NCBI GenBank assembly: GCA_024195265.1
Contig: JAJLRJ010000008.1
Span: 40,230,873 to 40,294,872 of the forward strand
Reading direction: 5' to 3'
Length of the DNA stretch: 64,000 nucleotides
DNA from: Dendrophyllia cribrosa
Taxonomy: Eukaryota > Cnidaria > Anthozoa > Scleractinia > Dendrophylliidae
Made by a program: the position numbers and the translations under genes. Each line of letters begins with the position of its first letter. Within the stretch, counting starts at the first letter, position 1. Shown here piece by piece: positions 12,500 through 24,400 of this stretch. The notes beneath the pieces were generated by a model. That model ran no database searches, had not been told where the DNA came from, and worked only from the letters and a program-made list of their open reading frames with translations.

Positions 12500-12742
12500 G
12501 TGGATTTCCACTGTCGCGTAAATTTTTACGTGCGTAAAACGGGCGTAAATAAAACGCATGTAAACAATTTCCACTGTCGCGTTATTTTTACGTGCGTAAA
12601 TAAAATAAGAGACGATGTAAGAACGGCTTGCGTAAACGTAAAAAGTTGAACCGTGCTCAACTTTTTACGTTTACGCAAGCCGTTCATACATCGTCTCATA
12701 TTATTTACGCACGTTAAACTTTATGCGACAGTGGAAATCCAC
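12500..12742. mobile_element. Foldback MITE in unit C
   Basis: The unit C counterpart of the foldback at 5,959-6,201, at the standard 6,541-bp offset and with the same inverted ends and inner palindrome. I saw no difference between the two copies by eye. Confidence 0.8.
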
Positions 12743-14119
12743 TTTTTACGCACGTTTTTAAATTATGATACCCTAAAACCCCAAGGGTGGCACCACTGCC
12801 TTGGTCGGGGTCACACGTTCCCCGTTTTCTCCGCCTACTGGGTTTTAGGGGTTTTCGAGTCCAGCTTTGGTAAATTTGTTCTTCCTTTAATCACAGTTGA
12901 TATCTGAACATATGTTGAAGCTAAATAAATGGCACGGTGGCTTGACTGACCCACGAGCCCAGATATCATCATTCTCGCGTGTCCGGTTGAGTAGTGGAGG
13001 CAAAATCACTTATTTCTAACTCTTAGAGCACTAGTTGAATAAATTTAAACAAAACTAAACCATTATTTTTGGATTTCCACTGATATCAATTTTTAAAGTA
13101 ACATTTTAAAAGCTTTGAAATCACCTCAATAAATACTTTATCTCTCTACAATATTTACTAAAATTTACTAAACTGTACACTCAGTGATACCGCCTACAAG
13201 GCAGCCGACAAGGTGTTCAGGTGGAGTGTCCAAGTTGGAAAAGTAGAATATAAACAGCAAGTTACTTTTAATATGTCACTCCACACAATCGGTTTGAATT
13301 TATATAACATTTCTTCAGCCTGGTTCACATTTATGAAAAAGCTCAAGTCGGTGAAAAACTGCGTGGAAATTGCCGTGAAATAAGCACTAAGCATATGACA
13401 AGCACAATAAAAACCTTTTTCCATTTCTTGTTATTGCAGCTGTCAGTAGTGTTGCACGGCAAGTGCCTTTTCACGAGTGCTGCAGCTGTGCTACTTCTTT
13501 AAGAAATACTAACCTCATACCCAGGGTCTTCTCGGTTTCCAATAAACACAGAAGACCCTGGGAACTAGGTTGTTCTTTCAATGTAACCTCGCTCCCAGGG
13601 CCTTCTCCGCTTTCAAAATGGCGGACCGCGCGTAAAAAAAAACGTGGACAAGGCTGCCAAAATACTCCAAGAATCGCCGAGTATTTTGTCACGTGACACA
13701 CGATGAAATGGAGTTTTTGTTTTCTGGAAATCGGAGTCCCTTTTTGGAACGAAACGAAGAGTTTTCATTATGTTTTATAAGCGAAAAAATACGCCAGGTT
13801 TTTTGGAGTACCGGTATTTTGGCAGCCCTTCGCCCGCCATTTTGAACGCGCTTGCTTCTCAAATAGGGACCGGTGACAACTAAATACGTGCATAAGCACA
13901 ACAACTCAGTAGCACTGCGCGTGCGTATGTCGCCATGTGCTTTGCTTATAGTGGAATAGTTCTTGTGCTTATTACTACAAATTCTAATTTTAAAACTTCA
14001 CTAAATCTTAAATATTTCATATTTCTCTAAATTTTACCAATCCTTTGAGAAAATCTATTTTCTCCCAAACATACCGAAAAATCACCTAAATATTTACAAA
14101 ACACCCCATAACAGATTTA

Positions 14120-14887
14120 CCGTATTTTCTCGATTAAACGCCCCCGGCGTTTATTTCAAACTTGGTCTCGGGGACCCGGCGTTTATTTGAAGCCGGCGTT
14201 TAATCGGGGTCCGGCGTTTATTAATGAAGTAAAATTTTCTATCAAGAAAACAACAAGTACGATCCTTGTGCGATGGCTGTGTACCGTGAGCATGGACCTG
14301 ATAACGACAAGATAAATGTCGGACACATCCCTATCGAGCTCTCATCCACTCTTTGCTTCTTCGTAAAACATGGAGGGAATGTTTCGGCTAAAGTGAGACA
14401 GGAAACCTACAGAGCTAGAAACTTGGAACAAGGCGGCCTTGAAGTCCCTTTTACTGTTCAATGCGCGATTTATGCCACCCAGAAAGCACAATTTTTGACA
14501 AGACTAAAACAACTAATAAACAAACGCTGGAGGGATCCTCGCGATTTTAACGACAGCGAGCACTACAACAAAAGAAAGAGAGTGCGTCAGTCATAACAAC
14601 AGGAACGTGAACATTGCCATATGTTTTCAATTTTGTGTTGTTGTACAGCATACATCGCAGTTAATGTTAGGCCAGACTTGTTCGTTAAACATTTATTAAA
14701 ATTACAAAAGCAGTATACCGTATACTAGTACGTGTCATAGCAGTGCTTTTCTAGTGAATATCTTTACTTGTTGGCTCGACGCAAATAAACGCCGGGACCT
14801 CAAACAAACGCCCCCGGCGTTTATTTCAAACTTGGCCTCGGAGACCCGGCGTTTATACGAGGCCGGCGTTTAATCGAGAAAATACGG
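14120..14887. mobile_element. TIR DNA transposon inserted in unit C only, TA target duplication
   Basis: The ends are perfect inverted repeats, CCGTATTTTCTCGATTAAACG and its complement, flanked by TA on both sides. Unit B preserves the empty site, AGATTTACGTTTTAAGC near 7,574, so the insertion of 768 bp plus a 2-bp TA duplication accounts exactly for the 770-bp offset change between units. Tandem GGCGTTTATT-type repeats fill both ends. A TA duplication suggests a Tc1/mariner-type or related mechanism. The only ORF inside is not a recognisable transposase. Confidence 0.88.
14273..14596 (+). CDS. Small ORF carried inside the TA-flanked transposon; possible captured domain
   Basis: A 107-codon frame opening with MAVYREHGPDNDK, then VGHIPIELSSTL, GGLEVPFTV and a basic C-terminus KRKRVRQS. 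The pattern of YRE, then N/D-rich sequence, then GHIP recalls the core of HIRAN-like domains and of a family of uncharacterised cnidarian proteins; this is recall, not a search. There is no DDE/D catalytic pattern, so it is not the element's transposase. Either the element captured a host exon, or this is a non-autonomous derivative of a larger element encoding this domain. Whether it is expressed is unknown. Confidence 0.4.
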   Translation: MAVYREHGPDNDKINVGHIPIELSSTLCFFVKHGGNVSAKVRQETYRARNLEQGGLEVPFTVQCAIYATQKAQFLTRLKQLINKRWRDPRDFNDSEHYNKRKRVRQS

Positions 14888-15292
14888 TACGTTTTAAGCA
14901 TAGTGTTTTTGGATTGCTTGAAACGTGAACGAGCTATTTCATTATTAAAAGCCATGTCAAGTGGCGCAAAAATGGCATTCAGGTTTACCCCCGTCTTAAG
15001 CGGACACTGTTATGAGTAAAGAAATACATGCGTGTATTCACCAAGAGTTTATTCTTCCAGTACTTTTACAAGACATGTGATCAAACAGATCACGTGATAA
15101 CAACAACTCCACAGGATAACCAACTAATCATAACAAACACTTTCTGGTCCCGATGGTGTCCGTTTATGAAAGGCTCGACTGTATCAGATTATGATAATAT
15201 ATATAGCTTTCACACCTAGAAAATTAAAGGAGGCCATACTTCGCCATCATTACTGAAAGTATTAAACTCAGTTGAGTGAATTGGCCTGGCTA

Positions 15293-16531
15293 TTAGAGCC
15301 TAGTCTCCTGATGTTCCTGTTGATCCTGTGCAGTAAACCCTAAATTTATTTCTACTGGCGCCATTGCTAACTTGCCAAAGTTTTCCTTGGGTTTTGTTAC
15401 TTCATTCGCTATTCTTCCCCTGCGTGCCTCGGTGTTCATGATGAAGTTGTCACCGGTATAGTGGTAAGTCTCGTGTGGTTCTATGTCAGCTGGCCGGGTA
15501 GAATGATTGTTGAAGTTAAGGGCAATTTGCCTTCTGTGCCAAACGCATCGAAGCTGACAACACCATGAAGGAAATTTAGTTAGTAAAGTTATAACCCTAA
15601 CCCTAAATTCTTCACGGAAGTACTTCATGAAAGTTCCGTAAATTATTGGGTTTGCACAGCTGTGGAGATACAGTGTAACGGGAGAAAATTTTACTAACTG
15701 GTGTGCAATTTTCTGATGTGTTGCTTGTCCAAACTCCAAGAGCAACCAAGCGAGCTGATTCGGCAACATGCATACTGCAAAGAATATGACAACAGTTAGA
15801 ACTGCTTTTACGACTTGCATGTTGTCCTTCCTTGCTGCTTCCAGGGCATTGTCCACCTGGATGTTAAGCGCTCGTTGTGACGCTTTTTCCTTTCGAAGAT
15901 AAAAAACAATTCCGATATATGCTGCAGTGATGATTGCTAGTGGCAGTAAATACTGGATAACTACAAGAATGACTGTGTAGATGCTGCTGTAAATTGGTGC
16001 CGGCCATCCGGGTTCTTTGCATTCATTGACCCCGGCTGTTGTTACTACGGGAAGTGGGACTGTAAATACCACTGCTAGTACCCAGATCCCTGCAATCACA
16101 CGTCGAGCGTGGCCTTGCGCCATCCTTGGGTGAAAAGGTTTCGTTATCGCTTGATGCCGCTCAAGCGCCATTGTTGTCATGGTGAAAATACTGGCTGAAA
16201 ACACAACCGTGGACAGAGGGCGCATTCCTTTGCAAAAAAATGTGTTGTAAGGTGAACTCGCCAGTTCAACGTAAATATCGCTGGTGAGACATGCAATGAG
16301 CAGGAGGTCAGCTATTGTTAAGTTCAGGATGAACCAGTCGTTTGCTGTTCTTCTTCTTTTTCGTTTCAAAGCGACAAGAACAAAGGTATTACCCAGAAGT
16401 CCAAGTGGAAATATAACGCAATAAGCTACCGTTCGTAAAATGCTGAAGGAAGTAACACGGCGGCCATCTTGGCTTTCTGTGATTGGCTGAGAACTGTTGT
16501 TCATTGTCGGTACTAGGAAAGGAAGAATCAA
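15293..16531 (-). CDS. Class A (rhodopsin-like) neuropeptide-type GPCR, copy 3
   Basis: The third intronless 412-codon copy, frame intact and all class A landmarks present (GN, LTIAD, C100/C171, ERH, CMLP, NPIIY). Its private changes are ILPF for ILPY at the N-terminus, NALEAARK for NALKAARK in the third intracellular loop (a charge reversal where G proteins bind), IALNF for IAHNF and NLGF for NLWF in the tail. In TM2 it shares LLLIAC with copy 1, but in the tail it shares TGDN, MNTEA and QQEHQ with copy 2. That mosaic pattern suggests gene conversion or recurrent mutation within the array. Confidence 0.9.
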   Translation of the reverse strand: MILPFLVPTMNNSSQPITESQDGRRVTSFSILRTVAYCVIFPLGLLGNTFVLVALKRKRRRTANDWFILNLTIADLLLIACLTSDIYVELASSPYNTFFCKGMRPLSTVVFSASIFTMTTMALERHQAITKPFHPRMAQGHARRVIAGIWVLAVVFTVPLPVVTTAGVNECKEPGWPAPIYSSIYTVILVVIQYLLPLAIITAAYIGIVFYLRKEKASQRALNIQVDNALEAARKDNMQVVKAVLTVVIFFAVCMLPNQLAWLLLEFGQATHQKIAHQLVKFSPVTLYLHSCANPIIYGTFMKYFREEFRVRVITLLTKFPSWCCQLRCVWHRRQIALNFNNHSTRPADIEPHETYHYTGDNFIMNTEARRGRIANEVTKPKENFGKLAMAPVEINLGFTAQDQQEHQETRL

Positions 16532-17735
16532 TTAACAAACAAATAAATAATGATATAGTACATTATATAATGACTACGCTATTGAAAAAAGGGCGAAAGA
16601 GGAAGATAACCGCAGGAAAAAAAACTGGAAAAATAGTCTCTAAAAAAAGTATCTTGATGAACTAAGACATAGGGACAAAGGCCGTGATACAGAAACAGGA
16701 GCTATCATGTGACTGAAAACCACTCCACATAAGAACAAGCCGGCAGAAATCAAATGTAATTTTTACATTTTAAAACTACAGCTTTTCTGGAAAATTTCGG
16801 GTTACAAATAGTACAATATACCATTAAGATTTCACTGGTAAAACTCACTGCACATACCTCACACCTGTCACGATTTTGTCCGGTGAATTTTTGTCCACTT
16901 TTCTTTCGACGCTCGCACATTGGGGCGTCGGGGTTGGTTTTTAACGAGGGGTTTCAGGTAACTTGATAGCCCTAAGTTATTGAGCGGTTTGATTGTTCAT
17001 ATTTTTGGTATTCCATGATAGACCTCGGTAAAATGTCGTGTTTTTCCGTTACTCTTCGGTACAAGTTCGTAATTCCCAAGAGTCTAGTTGTAGCTTCGTA
17101 GTAAGATCGAGTTATGTCGTACTTGTAGGCAATTTGTGATATGTGGTATGTGTTTAGCCTGATGTAATTGCGCTGGAACAGGAAAAGGGAACAACAGAGC
17201 ACGACAGGATGACGCGACTAGCACTGAGTTTGAGATGTCTGGTATATTTTGTATTATAATAGATCACGTTTTACTCAACCAAAGTGGTTTTAATTAGTGC
17301 CGATGAAGCGAACGATTTTATTTGCGAGGGCCGCCGGTAGTTGGTGATTTTGAAACATGGTAAGCAAATTCCGCAGGGACACCCAACAACCGCCTCATGC
17401 ACAAGTGACACATGAAATATTTCAAAACACTTTTGCGAGAGACAAAACTTAAAAGCTTACAAGCACTCTTTTCCGTTTTCAAACCAGCTAGTACTACGAT
17501 TTCTCTATTAATTTTGTAACATTTATTTCTCCACCTTCCTCCCCTTCAGCGACGTAGGCTATCTCAACAATTTTACTCCCACTCTATGGCTTATGCAAAA
17601 TTTTTCTCCCGCATCTAATAAATAAGCATAACTCACCGAGTGCCTTTCAAATGAATGTGAACTAATTACTATTCCACTGGCGTTAGGGTATTAGATGGGA
17701 TAATTATAAATGAATAAAAAATAACAGGTCTACTC

Positions 17736-17760
17736 GAAGCATCAGTGAACACAAAACTAG

Positions 17761-17797
<37 letters not shown>

Positions 17798-20400
17798 GCG
17801 TTGCGCCGAGTTGGTTATAATCGGCTCATATCATGTCTACATATTTGTGCGTCAGTTGAAACAACACGTTTGCCATGCCTGCATGCTCCAAAGCGATCGT
17901 GAAAATTCTTTTCATAGTACAATGACTACAATGGCAATTAACATAAGGCTGCGGTCATGCACATGTAACACGTTTAAAATTTATTCAAAAGTGCACAAAT
18001 GTGTAGAATGAAATAAACCAGCTGCTGTCAACAAATAATACGGCAATGAAACTTTGGAAGACGAAAGCAAAAGTCCCCTATACATTTAATTGTATTTCGC
18101 GCCCTTAAAATGATTCAATGCACTTGAAATTTGCAGAGATAGTGCATTACATGTACAACTTTAGGTTAAAAGATTTTAAAAAATTTTCATCGACTAGTTT
18201 TTAAATAAACGCTTTCCTAACAAAAGTGTTACTTCTGTGAGTAGAATGAGCATATTTAAGACATTGCTTCCGATCACATCAACTGAAATCTAGTGAAGCA
18301 AACAGGATGAAACCTTCAAGGAATGTAGTTTTATGGCGCATGAATAATATATGGTGAAAATATTGTTTCAATTTGTCAGGAAAACGCTGGCATCGACGAA
18401 ATAACAGAAAGTAATGCGAATTTTTATATTTTTGATGGAAAATATTCAACTCAATTTTATTCGAAAACGCTCTCATAGAATTTGTTCAAACTTTGCAGTC
18501 TTGAAGACATACATCTGGACTATAAGAGGCATACAGTCGTTTAAAAGTTTAGGTCTAGATGTTGAGAAAATTACTCATATGCAAAAACCATGACGTCATC
18601 AGATCGTTGTTATGGTAACACTGATGTCAATCAAATCTACTTTTTTGGAAAGTTTATTTCATCTCTAGTATATGTCTGAAGCAGCTTGCCTGACCGAGCT
18701 CAGACAGTGAAGTATCAGCCGTTCAAAGTTGGGCTGTTGTGTCGCCAAAAAACCCAGTCGAGCCACCTTAATTTGCTCAGCGTGGATTGCGAAAGTGTTG
18801 TTTTTCGTCTTAAAACCAAACAATTTTTTGTTCGTAAAAATGTTTGTTAAGTCAATAGATAATATATAGAACCATTGAAGAAATACACTGCCTTTTTGGT
18901 CGTTTTTGTCTTTGGATCGAGAACCCAGTCAAATGCAACGCATGCGCAGTTGACCAAAAAATTGTGACTGGATGTTTTAGCGACTTTCCTCGGAAACGTG
19001 CTGATTTCTACGAAACTACTCATTAGAATTTCACGAAATTTGGCACAATAATAGTTCCGAATATGCCGAACTCACCTGCCATCAAAAATTTGAAATCTAA
19101 CAGAGGAGATTTTTAAAAAACGCAAACATATTAAACCACAAATTACGGAAGATCCCTCTGTCAAAATTACATGAGACCAGTGTTAACATGCGAATATTTT
19201 TACGAGTTTACTGGAGACAAATGATGGACAAAATCTAATGACTAGATTTTCTGAAAATAAAAGAAACCAAATATTGCAGGCTGATTTTCAATCCACCGTG
19301 TTGCCATGGCAACACCCTAAAAGCTCCACAAAAATATCAAAACAAATAGCTTGTTGCTTAAGCGTATGCCTCGCCAATTTTGGGCGCCCAGACGTTAGTG
19401 GTTTTAAAATGACAATGAATAACGCATAGGTACAGTGAAACTGTGTTCAGCCACCTTAAGTCCACAGATCGGTTTTAATTTTCCATACTGAGTTTGAAGT
19501 CAAAGAATTGAAGAGTAAAACAGATTAAAAACGACTAAAACGTCTTAGTGTGACAAAATATATGCATTGTGTGAAACGAGACTGTCTAGACAACTGAATG
19601 ACGTAATACGCTGGGGAATTAAAATACATCAATCATCTTTTAGCACTTAATACACTGGGGAATTAAAAAAGTTTACAGATGATGGACCGAGTGAAAATTT
19701 GCATATCTGTTCCCGTATACTATATCTCGCTCAACGCTTCCCGTGTTCACGAGATAAAAATAAATAAATCATTTTGTTTTGTCAATATATTAGGCATGAA
19801 AGTGCTTATTACTGAGGGATACCGTAAGTAGAAGAAAGTAAAACAAACTGGACATGAACATTTTTAAAATCCCAACTGATGGGAAGGTGACCAGTTGGCT
19901 ATTTACATAGCATGGCCTTAGATGCGGTGGGCGGGGTCAGGGTGAAATTGGAAACGTTTTCAAGTCGGTTACGTCATAGGTCATGAATGAGATGACATGG
20001 CACATGCACACGTGTGCCAGGGCGGGAGTCGGGAGACAAAGGGGCACAAAGGTACGGGAGGCGGGGAACGGGTTACGGGAGGCGGGAGAACGGGGTACGG
20101 GAAGTGGGAGGTTTTGATCCCCCTGTCCCCCTCTAAGATTTGAACACAAGGCTACTGCTTGGTTTGGACAGTTTGGACAGGTTTTTCGCCTTTTGAAACA
20201 CAAGGGTTGAAATTTATATCAACTAATCATAATGTTGTCTTATCTACATTATACCCTCGAATAACAAACGTCCTTCAAAAAAATGTCTCCCCTTCTCCTT
20301 TAGGAAAATTGGAAAAAAATAACCATAAATTTAATTTTTAATAAAAATCGATTTTGATAAACATTTTAACAAGAAAATTAACGATACGAAAACTACATGA
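17736..20400. other. Gene-poor intergenic DNA
   Basis: No ORF or splice-bounded exon could be supported here. The stretch is mostly unique AT-rich sequence. A short imperfect minisatellite of ACGGGAGGCGGG-type units lies at about 20,050-20,110. A 55-bp segment starting GTCTCCCCTTCTCC at 20,283 is repeated directly at 20,502 on either side of the Penelope-like remnant. Confidence 0.5.
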
Positions 20401-20410
20401 CGTTTCGATG

Positions 20411-20500
20411 ACTTCATGTCATCAAATGTGATTTGTGTGATACAAATTATATTGGTTACACTTGCCGCCACCTTCATCAGCGAGTTGACGAATATAAACA
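20411..20500 (+). mobile_element. Penelope-like element remnant (GIY-YIG endonuclease fragment)
   Basis: In one frame the sequence reads KCDLCDTNYIGYTCRH followed by LHQRVDEYK. Two cysteines, then NYIGYT, then a basic HLHQR-x-DEY stretch, is the typical start of the GIY-YIG endonuclease domain at the C-terminus of Penelope-like retroelements. Only about 30 codons survive, flanked by the 55-bp direct repeats at 20,283 and 20,502. It is a fossil without function. Confidence 0.6.
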
Positions 20501-20608
20501 TTGTCTCCCCTTCCCCTTTAGGAAAATTTGGAAAAAAAATAACCATAAATTTAATTACCTGTATTGATTAAGTATCGCCTTCCGGGGTATATAACAAAAG
20601 AGCAAATA

Positions 20609-20876
20609 AAGCGGTTTTCAATTGAGTATCAAAAGTAATTTCGCGATAGCTTTGGTTTTACACTGCTACGCATTGGGATTGTGATTGGTTAAAAAAAAAA
20701 ACGGCTCACTTTCTCAATCAATCATGACAACTTGCTCGCACGCGTTTTCCCGCGCTTGGTACCAGTTACATGCATCTACTTCGAGTTCTGATTGGTTCAT
20801 TAGATTGCCTGTGTCTGTTGTGTTTGGCCAGAGTAATTACTTTGGTTTTGGTTTTGCACTCAATTGAAAAGCGTTC
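20609..20876 (+). mobile_element. MITE, TTTTCAATTGAG family, copy 1
   Basis: A ~270-bp non-coding element with inverted ends AGCGGTTTTCAATTGAG and CAATTGAAAAGCG. The inside carries TTTGGTTTTACAC, GATTGGTTAAAAA and CTTGCTCGCACGCGTTTTCC. Three further copies lie at 23,475-23,755, 30,291-30,574 and 57,839-58,122. Small ORFs across these copies are shadows. Confidence 0.8.
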
Positions 20877-21078
20877 TACGTGAATACGTCATGTTTCTTT
20901 GCGACCTCTCTTAGGAAAAACATGGGTGATTAATATGTATAATGCAGTTAATTTCGTCAGTCTTATTAAGTGTTGTTTTCGACTTAGAAAACGTGTTCAC
21001 TATTACGCTTTATCGCTTATAAAACACGATTCGTCCAAAAAATATATAATAATGGATGACATTAATTAGTCTTAGTTC

Positions 21079-21192
<114 letters not shown>

Positions 21193-21312
21193 AGTTCCAT
21201 GACATTCTCTTTAAAGGAAACTGCATATATTTTGAGTAAGTGCTCAGTAGCCTTAGCACCGTTGTCCAACTCGTTTAGCTGCCTGTTTTCGGCGTGGAGC
21301 ATACTGTCACCC

Positions 21313-21374
21313 CTACGCACCACTGGCGCTTGATGATGATGAAGATGATGATGATGATGATGATGATGATGATA

Positions 21375-21420
<46 letters not shown>

Positions 21421-24400
21421 GAATGACTTGCACTGCCCTATCTTGTGTTTGGTGTATAAGTCACTGATAAACTCAAACCGCTGAAGCCGGTTTTCAAACC
21501 TGATATCTGGATCCTGTAAAAACGAAAAGTAACAATGTATTTGTACCTGGTGGACTGTAAGCCACTTGTAAGGCAACAGTCGCCTTTTTAATCACGATTT
21601 CCACTCAGTCATTCGCCTGCAGATTTACAGTGTTAAAAAGTCTAAACTGAATCGTATTATTTCTTAGATTTATCGGTATAATCTTCAAATTTAGTTTGAT
21701 CAGCAAAATGTACGTATATTTTGCGTTTTAATCCCCACACATACACTGTATTTCGCACCAATTTCCCCCAATTCAAAATGACGATCCAGTGGACAGAAAA
21801 TTAAAGCTTATTTTATTCAAGCACTTACCGTCATGTGAGCAAATGAGAGGGGCGATAGTCTATGGTAGCGATGGACAATCCAGACATCTGGTAAAACGAC
21901 GAATTTATACCTATTAAAGAACAACATGATGTAAGTAAATAAGCGAAGAGCCTGTCTAGGGTTATTATTGATAATTCTGTCAAAACTGCGTGTAGTAATT
22001 CACTCGAAACTTTTTTTTTATCGTCAAATATCCCAACAAATTCGAAAGACAACGAAGACATTCCGATGACTACCGAGGAGGCAAACAAAGATTGAGCAGC
22101 ACATTGTGGATGCAATCGAAGTCAAGAGTGTCAGTTGAACTTACTTCAAAAGTGCGAGCTCTATAATGTGTGAGATCTTGTTCATTCCATAACCAGTAAA
22201 TCTCTCATCATACAGCGGTAGTTCAGCGGTTAATCTGCAAAACAAGCATTTGTCATCTCGTCAGGATTTGCAGAGCTTAAAATAACAATTATAAACAAAT
22301 ATTTCCTTGGCACATGGAAGTAAAGCACCCGTCCGTTGGTTCTCCAATTTTTGTAAACATTTTGATTCAGTCATTCAGGAGCTCTAAAAAGTTAGACTGC
22401 GAAGCAGATCCTATAAAAGGGAAGGACTGAGTTGAGACTCGAGCACGGCGCGAAGCGCGTAGCGAGCGGAATTGGTCTTTACCTTTGATCCGCTCTTTTT
22501 GTCGCGCTTCACGAGCATTCTTCAATCTCCCCTTTCTTATGCCTACCACGCAGCTGGTCAACAGTAAGTGGCCGTTATTGGCGCCTTTACATGCTTTAAT
22601 TGTAAAGAGCATTCGAGCGTACAAACAAAGAATATACCTGTATCGGTAAAAAGGTCTATTGGGCTGTACAAGTGTACTGTAATTACCATCTTACAGAGTG
22701 ATTTGTATCCCTAAACAAATACAGTCGAACTTGGTCCCGAAGATAGCAAAATTCATACAATCCCTCCTCTGTAAATACGGACACCTCTATAATGCAGACG
22801 CCTCTATAATGCGGAAAAAAGGGATAAAAAGATTCTATAGAGCAAAACAGAAGCAGTAGTTTGGAGAAAAAGTGCAGGATTACAAGTGGATTTTGATTTC
22901 TTGACAGGCGGTCAAGAAATCAAAGCTTCCATTCTGATGGAATTTTGAGTTTTTTTAGTTGTCATTTTGTCTTTTTAGTTCATTTTTCTTTCCGTTATCA
23001 CTTTTGGCGATTTTTTCTTCCTATTTTAAGACAATAAAGCAAGTTAAAGCAAGCTTTTCACCATAATCATGAAAACACGATAGTTTCCCCTTCATTCCAA
23101 GCACAAATGTGCTGTGTAACCGCACCTTAGAATCAAGTAGGGTTCATACTTGTCCTGGTAACTGCTGACTTCATACGGCTCACTGGTGTGGTACCACCTG
23201 CTGTAGTTGGTAGAGCTGTGGGACAATGGAGACTCGATTTTTCCTGGGACAGGTCAAGGAGTTACGCATAAAAGTAGCCTGTGAACAGGTTGGGAATAGG
23301 GCGAAAAGAAAGACCATGAAAAAAAAAGAAAGATTGGGAACGAGCGAAGCGAGCGGAGGGAAAACAGGTGGGAGGGAAAAGGCTTTCCTTTTTCCCCTCT
23401 CCCCAGTTCTCCCTCGGCTATTTTTGTTCGCGCGCTTTTCTCATGATTGACACCAATTCATGTTTTAGCTGATTAGAGTGGTTTTCAATTCAGTGTCGAA
23501 AGTAAAGTTCGCATCGCTTTGGTTTTGCATTGCTAAGCTTTGTGATTGGCTAAAAAATCTCGCGCCACTTTCTTAACCAATCAGAAGCAAAACCAAAACC
23601 AATCGTGACTTGCTCGCACGTGTTTTCCCGCGCTTGGCGCCGGGTACGTTATTTGCTTCGAGTTCTGACTGGTTCATCGGATTGTCTGCGAGTCTGTGAT
23701 TAGTCAGAGTGATTACTTTGGTTTTGGTTTTACGACACTCGATCGAAAACCGCTCAATGATTACCTGATTTCAGCTAATAACTGAACGGTGTTGAAGTGC
23801 AGTAGGCGATTAATTTGAGTTTTGTTAATAGCTGTTGAAAGGATTCGTTTCGATTTTAGTGAATGTCAAATGTAAAGAGCTACGAAGGCAGGGGAAGGTA
23901 GGATCCCTGTCAATTGAAAATGATTATAAACAGTGGCGGTTTCTTAAGGCAACGTGCCAGTGCCGTCACTTCCACCACGGTTTATCTGCCCACCTCGCTC
24001 CTGGCTCTGTTTTTCTAACCTTGGACTCACAATCATCCTAAACCATGATCATCATTAACCACAGACTACCACAAAACTATCAGAAAAGAGTTACAGTTAG
24101 AAATTAGCTGTATAGAAAGGATACTAAATGGAGCGAGTTTCCTTTTACTTTTCACCATTCTGATCAGCTCCTCCTTTGTCTCCGGAAGATCTCTAGTAAA
24201 CTGAAAGAGAGTTGAGGGAAAATAAATCTCAAAGATCACAAAGAAGTATCCAGCATATCGTGCGCTTTTATGCTCAGAAAGGGAAACAAAGCCGGATCTT
24301 TTCCTGCTGAAGTTCTGTCTTTCGCAAATTATCTAAGCCTGCAGTATACGTAAGCGGTTGTGAAAGAAGCAACTGATAACGCCGCATATATTGACAAACC

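Larger units (their letters stand above)
11449..17735. repeat. Segmental tandem repeat unit C (carries GPCR copy 3)
   Basis: The third unit, very close to B. It differs mainly by the 768-bp transposon at 14,120-14,887, by lacking the TIR element of unit B, and by small indels between 16,900 and 17,735. Similarity to unit B ends near 17,735, where unique sequence begins. Confidence 0.85.

Noticed and set aside
23226..23300. A 13-bp microexon near 23,265 as the missing GT49 exon
   Set aside because: GCTACTTTTATGC has a possible acceptor and donor and fits the phase, but it is too short to supply the expected residues and could easily be chance.
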